Positions 1 through 5,266 of a stretch of DNA of 6,374 bases are shown piece after piece (position 1 is the stretch's first letter; every line of letters begins with the position of its first letter). The notes below the pieces were generated by a model. It searched no databases. It had not been told where the DNA came from and saw only the letters and a program-made list of their open reading frames with translations. The position numbers and the translations under genes are program-made. Source of the stretch: Chloroflexota bacterium (lineage in GTDB: Bacteria > Chloroflexota > Limnocylindria > Limnocylindrales > CSP1-4); assembly GCA_003158495.1 (NCBI GenBank), contig PMJT01000130.1:1-6374 (forward strand). Reading direction: 5' to 3'.

Positions 1-273
1 GCCGCCGACGAGCAGATCGCGGAAGACGATCGCCCACAGGTAGAGGAACACGACCTCCACGTCGAAGGCGACGAACAGCAGGGCGTAGACGTAGAAGGAG
101 ATACCGGCTCGACCCCACGTATCGCCGAAGGTGTCGATGCCGCTCTCGTACGGCACGCCCTTGTGGCGGTCGCCTCGGTTTCGGTGGGATATGACCCAGG
201 CCAGGCCGATCGTCAGGAACACGAAGGAAACGCCCGCAAAGGCGAAGCCGACTACGTACCAGATGCCGGTCAT
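1..273 (-). CDS. nuoA: NADH-quinone oxidoreductase subunit A, 5' part (C-terminus beyond window)
   Basis: NuoA is a small inner-membrane subunit of respiratory complex I. It sits near the junction of the membrane arm and the quinone-binding arm, and the complex couples NADH oxidation and quinone reduction to ion pumping. The visible 91 residues show a first membrane helix (about 4-28), a polar loop with the family signature PYESG (41-45), then a second hydrophobic stretch with FYVYALLFVAFDVE (60-73) leading into a third. Glu43, Asp71 and Glu73 fit the conserved acidic residues known in E. coli NuoA as Glu51, Asp79 and Glu81, at a constant offset of 8. The family is usually about 115-135 residues, so roughly 30 are missing at the left edge. 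The ATG at 273-271 has a GGAG 5 nt upstream. nuoA is normally first in a nuo operon, so further nuo genes probably lie to the left. Confidence 0.95.
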   Translation of the reverse strand, partial: MTGIWYVVGFAFAGVSFVFLTIGLAWVISHRNRGDRHKGVPYESGIDTFGDTWGRAGISFYVYALLFVAFDVEVVFLYLWAIVFRDLLVGG

Positions 274-278
274 CGGTT

Positions 279-282
279 CTCC
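279..282 (-). promoter_or_regulatory. Ribosome binding site of nuoA
   Basis: On the minus strand GGAG is followed by AACCG and then the ATG of nuoA. The 5-nt spacing supports this start, which also fits the usual NuoA N-terminus a few residues before the first membrane helix. Confidence 0.7.
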
Positions 283-387
283 AGCAGACCTATTGCCCGC
301 GGCGGGGAGTCAGCGGGCGTCGGGACGCGAGATCAAACAGGTGGTCGCCGGGCCGGGTTCGATGCCCGCTCCCTCACGATCGATCAG

Positions 388-393
388 AGTCTA
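388..393 (-). promoter_or_regulatory. Possible -10 element upstream of nuoA
   Basis: The minus strand reads TAGACT with a TG one base before it, an extended -10 arrangement. It would start a transcript with a leader of about 110 nt before nuoA. No convincing -35 is visible about 17 nt upstream. The same hexamer, with a C after it, stands before the gene starting at 3573. This is a weak call resting on motif shape only. Confidence 0.25.
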
Positions 394-543
394 CCAGCCG
401 GGCCGGGCTCGGGCCGCGTTCCCGCCCCTCATCGGCGGGCGGCCGTGCGGGCGGCACCGGATCGTCCGCGGACGGCCTCCACTTTTGGGCGGGGATTGTC
501 CTGCCTGACGACACAACTCGGCCCGGCAGGTGGCGGCCCGGGC

Positions 544-617
544 GGGTGCGGCGTGCCAAGGCTCGGCGTGGCGCGGGCGGGTGCGGTGTGGCATAACCGG
601 CGTGTGGGTGCGGCGCG
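544..617 (+). repeat. Three degenerate copies of a G-rich 12-mer
   Basis: The pattern GGGTGCGGYGYG occurs at 544-555, 579-590 and 606-617, with starts 35 and 27 bp apart. The first two copies extend leftward, so that 16 of 17 bases match between 539-555 and 574-590. The run of G-tracts could allow quadruplex formation on the plus strand. No function is known. In DNA this GC-rich, part of the similarity may be compositional. Confidence 0.5.
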
Positions 618-903
618 AAGATGAGCCGGTGGCGGGCGGCCCGGGGGGTGTCGGTGCCGCCCGCAACAACCGGACAACCTACCGGTGGGGTAGCACCGGC
701 AGCAGGAGTGTGCGAGTAACAAGAGAGCGCGCGCGGGCCGGCTACGCAGCCGTTCCACCGACCCACCAGCGCGGTTCCCCCCCGTCCGTGCTCAGGGTGC
801 CGCCCGGCGCTCCGGCCGGGCAATACGCGAGGTGCCATATAGGAGTCGACCGGCGATCGATTGGCGTCGCGGTACAGCTACGAAGTTGTCGATTGCGCGT
901 GCC

Positions 904-918
904 CGAAACCTGGTTTCG
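904..918. repeat. 15-bp perfect palindrome downstream of the methyltransferase gene
   Basis: CGAAACCTGGTTTCG has 7-bp arms around a single central T. The symmetry and tiny centre suit a dimeric protein-binding site better than a terminator. There is no T-run after it on either strand. It lies about 70 bp past the end of the minus-strand methyltransferase gene, and nothing nearby names a regulator. Confidence 0.45.
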
Positions 919-988
919 CCCCCGCGGCGGGCTCGGCCGGGCGCCGTGGGTCGCCGCCGCCTCGGCCAGCCACCGGCCAGCCGCCGTC

Positions 989-2260
989 TCAGTCGCGGGC
1001 GAGGGTCAGGACGCGGAAGCGGCCCATGTGGCGAGGGTCGAGCATACGGACGATGCCGGACCGAGCGCGGGTGTAGTCGGCAAAGGCCAGGTCCGGCGAG
1101 GCTTGGAGAGCTTGAAGCTCGGCTTCGAGGCCGGCGGCCACGAGGAACTCCGATTGTGTGGTCAGCGAGACGGTCCGGAACCCGCGAGCCTCGGCCAGAC
1201 TCCGCACAGCGGTGAAGTCGACGTGGGCGGTGAGGTCGATTTGGCCGGGGATGGCGAACGGGTCGGTCTCCACGCGGTGGCCGCGATAGCCCAGCAGCGT
1301 GCCGGCGAGGTGGCGCGGACCGTAGAGCTCGGCGGCATCGTAGCCGTAGTCGATCGCGAGGACGATGCCGCGGGGGAGGCGGGCGGAGACTTCATCGAGC
1401 CACGGGGCGAGGCCGAGGGCGATCTCGGCGACCTGGCCCTCGGCGAGTTCGACGGCATCTTCCTGGAGGCGCGCGGCGAGCTGCGGAGTCGAGAGCTCGG
1501 CGGCGACCTCGGCGAAGCGGCCCGGGGCGAGGCCGAGGTCACTCCCCGTCGAGTCGCCCGGGGCGTCGACGGCGCCGCTGCCCGTCCACGTGACGAAGAG
1601 CTCGCGCAGCTGCCCGCCCTGGACGACGACGCGGTGGACCGGCATGGCGTCGAGGAACTCGTTGGCAAGGATGACGCCGGTGACGGCCACGGATCCAGTC
1701 CCGGGTGAGCCGGCAGCCGCCAGGGATCCGGCAAATCCGGCCTTCTCAAACCGTTTGCGGAGGTCGCTCAGCCGGTTCGGGTTCGACTCGACGGGCTCGT
1801 ATCGAGCGGCGTCGAGCAGTTCGGTCGAGCCGTGTCGGCGGAAGCCGTCGAGCACCGACAGCCCGAGCGTGCCCGACCCGGCTCCGTACTCGACCACTTG
1901 GAATGGCTTTGGGCCGCCCAGCTCCGCCCAGATCGACTCGATGCGGCGGGCGACGGTCCAGCCGAAGATGGCGTGCGTCTCGGGCGCCGTCAGGAAGTCG
2001 CCGGCGTCGGTGGGCCGGTCGGCGGGGGCTCGGTAGTAGCCGAGGTCGGGCGCGTAAAGGGCGAACTCCATATATCGGGCGAAAGTGATCAGGTGATCGG
2101 GGCTCGACTCGATCTCGGCGCGGATGAGGTCGGCGAGCGGGTTCGCGATGGCGCCTGCGGGCGCGCGATTGACGGCGCCTGGGGCGGAAGGATCGGCCGG
2201 AGGTCGCATGTCGGCCGGAACTGCGCCCTCGGTCGATGGAGGCCGGCTATCGGGCGTCAT
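989..2260 (-). CDS. MidA/NDUFAF7-family SAM-dependent methyltransferase
   Basis: 423 residues, matching the class I SAM-dependent methyltransferases of the MidA/NDUFAF7 family (formerly DUF185). Visible in order: FARYMEFALYAPDLGYY (60-76); GDFLTAPETHAIFG (87-100), a family hallmark; the SAM-binding loop EYGAGSGTLG (124-133); an acidic YEPVESN strand (154-160); NEFLDAMPVHR (200-210); AIDYGY (302-307); GTLLGYRGHR then DPFAIPGQIDLTAHVDFTA (320-351); and a MGRFRVL ending (412-418). The first 40 residues are a Pro/Ala-rich tail without motifs. The ATG at 2260 overlaps the stop of the upstream gene as ATGA, so translation is probably coupled. A longer in-frame extension to 2449 would run through that gene and is unlikely. 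Eukaryotic NDUFAF7 dimethylates an arginine of complex I subunit NDUFS2. That the bacterial protein does likewise is inference, helped by nuoA lying next downstream on the same strand. Confidence 0.92.
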   Translation of the reverse strand: MTPDSRPPSTEGAVPADMRPPADPSAPGAVNRAPAGAIANPLADLIRAEIESSPDHLITFARYMEFALYAPDLGYYRAPADRPTDAGDFLTAPETHAIFGWTVARRIESIWAELGGPKPFQVVEYGAGSGTLGLSVLDGFRRHGSTELLDAARYEPVESNPNRLSDLRKRFEKAGFAGSLAAAGSPGTGSVAVTGVILANEFLDAMPVHRVVVQGGQLRELFVTWTGSGAVDAPGDSTGSDLGLAPGRFAEVAAELSTPQLAARLQEDAVELAEGQVAEIALGLAPWLDEVSARLPRGIVLAIDYGYDAAELYGPRHLAGTLLGYRGHRVETDPFAIPGQIDLTAHVDFTAVRSLAEARGFRTVSLTTQSEFLVAAGLEAELQALQASPDLAFADYTRARSGIVRMLDPRHMGRFRVLTLARD

Positions 2261-3573
2261 CGAGTTCCCGCACGAGCTCGCGACGCGAGCAGGCGGAGTC
2301 CGCCGTTGACCAGCGTGTGGCCGCCGAGGACGATCGGGTGGTCGGAGGGGGCGAATATGGCGGAGGAGGTCAGGCCCCGAAGCCACGGATCGGCGATGGA
2401 CGCATCGACGAGCAAATCCGATGCGAAGCGGTCCTCGGGCGAAGGCCATGTAGCTTCGTCGACGCCGTGCTGATGAGCCATGAGTACGCGCGTGTCAATG
2501 ACGGCGGCGTCGGCCAGGCGGGCGACGGTTTGGGCAAGTGCTTCCGGGCCGTCACGATCGAGCAACTCGCCGAGAACGGAGCGGGGCGGCCGCTGGGGAG
2601 TGGCGCCGCCCCCCGCTGCAGTGGCGTGAGTGGCGCCGGCCACGGGATCGGCCTGGGCGAGGCGGCTCGCGGCGCGGAGGCCGCGCTCTTCGACCAGTGC
2701 TCGAACCCGGCACGCTACGCCACGTTCCAGCCACTTCAGGGTCGTGGCGGATATGCGTCCCGCAACCAGCAGTTCGGCGCGCCGGTTCGACATCACGTCG
2801 ACCAGGGCGGCCAGCCGCTCGCCAATGAGTGGCGCAGTCGCGAGCAGGCCACGCGCGGCGGGATCGCGCAGCACGATCAGGTCGAGCGGTGTGTCGACGT
2901 CGACGGCCAGCCGCCAACGCAAACGGAGATCCGCGACGGCCACGCCGGCACGCTCCTCGAGCCACCGGGGAAGGGCGTTGTCGGCGGTGAGTGGCGGCAG
3001 CCTCGCCAGGTCGGCCGCGCGCGAGACGGCCACCACGTCTGCCGAATAGCGGTTGTTCGCGAGGGCTTGCCCGCCCGGCCTCGCGGCCACTTCCACGAAG
3101 CGCCGCAGGTCCGCGTCGGTCGCCAGTGGAATGCTCCCCGAGCCGAGCACCACCAGGCCGCCGAATAGCGGCGCGGACAGCGGAGTTGCCGCCGACCGGC
3201 GAGCTGCCGCGGACAACGGAGCTGCCGCGGACGGGAGAGCCGCCGCGGCGCCGCTTCGGTCCGTGGCGCCACTCCCCCACGGCCGCCCCGTGGCCGAGCT
3301 CTGCCCCGCGCCAATCGGCCCGGCCACGGTCGGCCCCGTGGCGCGAATGGGCCACGTTGCGGCCCGCACCCCGACCTCCGCTGCGAGACGCTCGCCGAAG
3401 GTCAGCCCGTCCGGCGGCCCGGCCACTACCTCCGCGGCATCGGCCCCGGCGGCCAGGAACGCGATGCGTTGCCTCTCGGCGAGCGCCCGGCGGGCTTCTG
3501 CGAGCGCGCGAGCCAGCGGCCCGGCGCCTGGCGGGGCCGAAGCGTGGAAAATGAGCACGAGCACGGGGCGCAC
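2257..3573 (-). CDS. Uncharacterised two-part protein with GT-A nucleotidyltransferase-like N-terminal half
   Basis: 438 residues, not assigned to a named family. The N-terminal half follows the plan of MobA/CofC/DUF2064-type nucleotidyltransferases: a beta strand (VLVLIF, 4-9), a helix, LTFGERLAAEVG (57-68), then VVLGSGSIPLATDADLRRFVE (141-161). The last occupies the place where relatives have a VVLGSDxP strand, but the usual Asp is Gly here. DNALPRWLEE (198-207) and DVDTPLDL (225-232) follow, the latter like the second acidic motif of that fold. Residues 77-136 are a low-complexity Ala/Pro/Ser linker built from tandem DNA repeats. Residues 250-438 form a separate region I do not recognise, with VIDTRVLMAHQ (358-367) and a Gly-rich end (FAPSDHPIVLGGHT, 407-420). 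The start is GTG; an in-frame TAG lies 12 nt upstream and there is no Shine-Dalgarno. The stop overlaps the methyltransferase start, suggesting a shared process. Catalytic activity is uncertain. Confidence 0.75.
   Translation of the reverse strand: MRPVLVLIFHASAPPGAGPLARALAEARRALAERQRIAFLAAGADAAEVVAGPPDGLTFGERLAAEVGVRAATWPIRATGPTVAGPIGAGQSSATGRPWGSGATDRSGAAAALPSAAAPLSAAARRSAATPLSAPLFGGLVVLGSGSIPLATDADLRRFVEVAARPGGQALANNRYSADVVAVSRAADLARLPPLTADNALPRWLEERAGVAVADLRLRWRLAVDVDTPLDLIVLRDPAARGLLATAPLIGERLAALVDVMSNRRAELLVAGRISATTLKWLERGVACRVRALVEERGLRAASRLAQADPVAGATHATAAGGGATPQRPPRSVLGELLDRDGPEALAQTVARLADAAVIDTRVLMAHQHGVDEATWPSPEDRFASDLLVDASIADPWLRGLTSSAIFAPSDHPIVLGGHTLVNGGLRLLASRARAGTR
3166..3255. 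repeat. Imperfect 18-bp tandem repeat, about five units, inside the 2257-3573 gene
   Basis: Units begin at 3166, 3184, 3202, 3220 and 3238. The clearest pair is AGCTGCCGCGGACAACGG (3202) and AGCTGCCGCGGACGGGAG (3220). The period is a multiple of three, so the frame is kept and the protein carries a six-residue repeat of the type SAAAPL/SAAARR/SAATPL (about 107-136). This looks like slippage or unequal-crossover expansion in a linker that tolerates length change. Confidence 0.75.
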
Positions 3574-3579
3574 GAGCGG

Positions 3580-3585
3580 AGTCTA
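3580..3585 (-). promoter_or_regulatory. Candidate -10 element of a leaderless transcript for the 3573 gene
   Basis: The minus strand reads TAGACT, then six bases, then the GTG start codon. A -10 hexamer at that distance places the transcription start on or next to the start codon, the classic leaderless layout. No Shine-Dalgarno sequence lies before the GTG, which agrees. A -35 box is not obvious in the GC-rich DNA upstream. Confidence 0.5.
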
Positions 3586-3645
3586 GCCGCGGCGCCCCGA
3601 GCCGCGGTGCCGTCGGCCGTGCCACCTGGCGAAGGCCCGGCGGTT

Positions 3646-3650
3646 GGAGG
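3646..3650 (+). promoter_or_regulatory. Ribosome binding site of folK
   Basis: GGAGG stands 3 nt before the ATG of folK. It is a strong match with short spacing. No other start codon nearby keeps the conserved N-terminal strand intact, so the ATG at 3654 is favoured. The 80-bp gap 3574-3653 must also hold the folK promoter, which I could not pick out. Confidence 0.7.
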
Positions 3651-3653
3651 AGC

Positions 3654-4262
3654 ATGAGAACGGTTCGGGCCTACATCGGACTCGGGGCGAACGTCGGCGC
3701 CGCCCGCGCCACGCTGACCGCCGCCGTCCACGCCCTTGCGGCGATGCCCGGGGCCACGCTGATCGGCGTCTCGCGACTCTACGTCACCGCCCCGGTCGAA
3801 GTCACGGATCAACCCGAATTCCACAACGCAGTCGCGGCCCTGGACGTGCCGGAGGGCCCCGGCGACGCCGGATCGATCGCACTGCTCCTCGCCCTCAAGT
3901 CGATCGAGCGCGCGTTCGGCCGCCAGGAGCGGTATCGATATGGTCCGCGCGAACTCGACCTCGACCTGCTGATCTTCGGCAATGCCCACCTCACCGTCGA
4001 GCGGCCGGAGGAAGGACGCTCACCCGATCCGGCCAAGGCCACGCGGCTGCTCGAGGTCCCTCACCCCGAGGCCGCGCGCCGTCTCTTCGTCCTCGCCCCT
4101 CTGGCCGACCTGGCGCCGGACCTCGTCCCGCCCGGTTGGTCGGAGTCGGTGGCCGCCGCTCGCGACCGCCGCGTGTCGATCGAAGGGGCTTCGGTGGTCC
4201 GGGCGGTGGCCGAATGGGATCCTGCGGCCGGCCTCTGGGTCGAGGTCTCGGACCGGGTCTGA
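3654..4262 (+). CDS. folK: 6-hydroxymethyl-7,8-dihydropterin pyrophosphokinase (HPPK)
   Basis: FolK transfers pyrophosphate from ATP to 6-hydroxymethyl-7,8-dihydropterin in the cytoplasm, the step before dihydropteroate synthase in folate synthesis. The family signatures are all present in 202 residues: AYIGLGANVG (6-15), SRLYVTAPVEVTDQPEFHNAVA (40-61), the catalytic segment RYGPRELDLDLLIFG (95-109), in which Asp102 and Asp104 match the two magnesium-binding aspartates of E. coli HPPK, and VPHPEAARRLFVLAPLADLAPDLVPP (135-160) with the conserved His137. HPPK alone is usually about 160 residues; the last 35-40 here (about 166-202) form an extra tail without a motif. It stands alone: no folB or folP lies beside it. 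It is divergent from the 3573 gene and convergent with the gene ending at 4347. Confidence 0.95.
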   Translation: MRTVRAYIGLGANVGAARATLTAAVHALAAMPGATLIGVSRLYVTAPVEVTDQPEFHNAVAALDVPEGPGDAGSIALLLALKSIERAFGRQERYRYGPRELDLDLLIFGNAHLTVERPEEGRSPDPAKATRLLEVPHPEAARRLFVLAPLADLAPDLVPPGWSESVAAARDRRVSIEGASVVRAVAEWDPAAGLWVEVSDRV

Positions 4263-4304
4263 CGCCGTTCGGGGCTTGCCTACTTGTCGATTTGACCTGA
4301 ACTG

Positions 4305-4337
4305 GGCAAGACGCCGGCCACGAGAGTGGCAAGACGC
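4305..4337. repeat. 10-bp direct repeat in the convergent gap after folK
   Basis: GGCAAGACGC occurs at 4305-4314 and 4328-4337. The gap 4263-4346 separates two convergent genes, where a terminator is expected. The only pairing I see is CAGGTGG/CCACC(C)TG (4348-4368) across the end of the minus-strand gene, and it has no T-run on either side, so I do not call a terminator. Confidence 0.4.
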
Positions 4338-4346
4338 GGTCGGGCG

Positions 4347-5189
4347 TCAGGTGGACTTGCCCACCCTGACGGCTCCCGTGACGGCATCGACCGAGACATC
4401 CGTGAAGTGATCGGGCGGCGCGGTCAGCTGTATGTCCCAGCTCGACCCGTCGGGGGCGACGAGGAGGTTCGAAGATTCGACGACGAGTCCCGGCGTGGTG
4501 ACGGCGCCCTGAGCCAGCTTCGCGGCAGCTGTCGCTCCGATGGTCGGCGCCACCATGTGTACCCCGGATCGCTGGTCTACGAAGGCGAACGCCGCCCCGC
4601 TCGACGGGTTGACCAGCACGGACACGCCGGCCGCGTCCTTGCCGGTGCCGGCCCATGTGACGAAATAGGCGGACGTGCCGCCGGCGGCGTGCCTTTCGAC
4701 CGCGACGGTCATGCCGGCCGTCCCGACTCCCCGGTCAGCCAGGAAGGTTTCGGCGGTCGTGATGGCGGCATCGCTCGACACGGTGGCGATGTCTGTGTCC
4801 GGCATGGCCTCCACCGAGACGTACTCAAGGACCATCGCCGAGCGTCCGTCCACGACGGCGTCTACGGTCGGCGACGATACAAGGTATGCGGCCTGATCCC
4901 GGTCGAGATCGAACAGCCATGTGTCGAGTCCAATCGGCTGCGCGGCGGCCCCACCGGCTGCGAACTTCGCGGCCGCGTTCACGGCCTGCTGCGACGAGAC
5001 CGGTGGCGGAGTCCAGTTGGGGTCCGGTGTCGAGGCGCAGCCACACGCGCCGTGCGGAAGCACGTTCGCGAGGACGAATACGCCCGCGATGCCCAGCGCC
5101 AACGGGACTAGTGCGAATGCGGCGCAACCGAGGAATGCCCGAGGTGCGCTCGGGTCCTTCGCCGATCCCCGATAACCGCGGTCCTTCAT
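4347..5189 (-). CDS. Membrane-anchored or exported protein with PepSY-like modules, function unknown
   Basis: 280 residues, not recognised as a named family. A short basic N-terminus (1-17) is followed by one strong hydrophobic segment (about 18-43), then GACGCAS and a Pro-rich linker, so the rest probably lies outside the membrane. The Cys spacing is not a clear lipobox. The outer part looks like repeats of a small alpha/beta unit: a helix such as SSDAAITTAETFLADRG (138-154), a strand pair with YFVTWAG (175-181), and a turn of the NPSSGAAFAF type (194-203). Similar helices occur at 65-77 and 216-227, and the protein ends DVSVDAVTGAVRV (264-276). This is the pattern of PepSY-type domains, but the match is by eye. 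The ATG at 5189 is preferred over an upstream in-frame start at 5327 because it directly precedes the membrane segment and has a GAGG-type site; the extension would be translated from the hairpin block. The terminator 45-80 nt upstream suggests control by attenuation. Confidence 0.8.
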   Translation of the reverse strand: MKDRGYRGSAKDPSAPRAFLGCAAFALVPLALGIAGVFVLANVLPHGACGCASTPDPNWTPPPVSSQQAVNAAAKFAAGGAAAQPIGLDTWLFDLDRDQAAYLVSSPTVDAVVDGRSAMVLEYVSVEAMPDTDIATVSSDAAITTAETFLADRGVGTAGMTVAVERHAAGGTSAYFVTWAGTGKDAAGVSVLVNPSSGAAFAFVDQRSGVHMVAPTIGATAAAKLAQGAVTTPGLVVESSNLLVAPDGSSWDIQLTAPPDHFTDVSVDAVTGAVRVGKST

Positions 5190-5194
5190 GGTTG

Positions 5195-5201
5195 CCCCCT
5201 C
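5195..5201 (-). promoter_or_regulatory. Ribosome binding site deciding the start at 5189
   Basis: The minus strand reads GAGGGGG, then CAACC, then ATG. The GAGG core lies 8 nt from the ATG. It is not a perfect Shine-Dalgarno but fits in position, and it lies outside the upstream hairpins. Confidence 0.5.
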
Positions 5202-5233
5202 AAGATCGCCGTCCGGCGCAAGGGCCCTTCCGG

Positions 5234-5266
5234 AAAACACAAGAGCCGCGCTCCAGGCGCGGCTCT
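5234..5266 (-). terminator. Intrinsic (rho-independent) terminator, minus strand
   Basis: AGAGCCGCGC (5242-5251) and GCGCGGCTCT (5257-5266) form a perfect 10-bp stem with a 5-nt loop. Read on the minus strand the stem is followed by TGTGTTTTCC, an interrupted U-tract; the plus-strand side has no T-run, so the direction is clear. It lies about 265 nt past the purH stop and about 50 nt before the ATG at 5189. It could therefore end the purH message, end a small RNA, or act as an attenuator for the downstream gene. Confidence 0.8.

Larger units (their letters stand above)
274..988. other. 715-bp non-coding gap between the methyltransferase gene and nuoA
   Basis: Open frames exist here on both strands, but their products are almost all Arg, Pro, Gly and Ala with no hydrophobic core and no recognisable motif, as expected from GC-rich non-coding DNA. 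I see no rRNA, tRNA, RNase P or tmRNA hallmark. Contents: the nuoA leader and promoter candidate (274-400), three degenerate G-rich repeats (544-617), small inverted repeats at 739-752 and 802-821, and a 15-bp palindrome at 904-918. The gap is large for so compact a neighbourhood, so the nuo operon probably has its own promoter and does not depend on read-through from the methyltransferase gene. Confidence 0.6.

Noticed and set aside
305..380. tRNA-like stretch with GGGTTCGATGCCCG (355-368) followed by CTCCCTC.
   Set aside because: The T-arm is imperfect, no proper anticodon arm can be drawn and the D-arm does not fit; the resemblance is probably chance.
802..821. GCCCGGC/GCCGGGC inverted repeat as a terminator for the methyltransferase gene.
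   Set aside because: A good 7-bp stem but no T-run on either strand; in GC-rich DNA such stems are common.
374..838. Minus-strand open frames of 92-154 codons in the gap upstream of nuoA.
   Set aside because: Composition is Arg, Pro, Ala and His-rich in every frame, with no motif and no convincing ribosome binding site; typical of GC-rich non-coding DNA.
530..1708. Long plus-strand open frame of 392 codons.
   Set aside because: It runs from the non-coding gap through the antisense of the methyltransferase gene; its product is Arg/Gly/Ala-rich without motifs, whereas the minus strand has clear family signatures.
2261..2449. N-terminal extension of the methyltransferase by 63 residues.
   Set aside because: It lies wholly within the upstream gene, has no family similarity, and the ATGA overlap at 2257-2260 gives a better start.
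4348..4368. Hairpin CAGGTGG/CCACC(C)TG as a bidirectional terminator between the convergent genes.
   Set aside because: It overlaps the end of a coding sequence, has a bulge and lacks a T-run on both sides.
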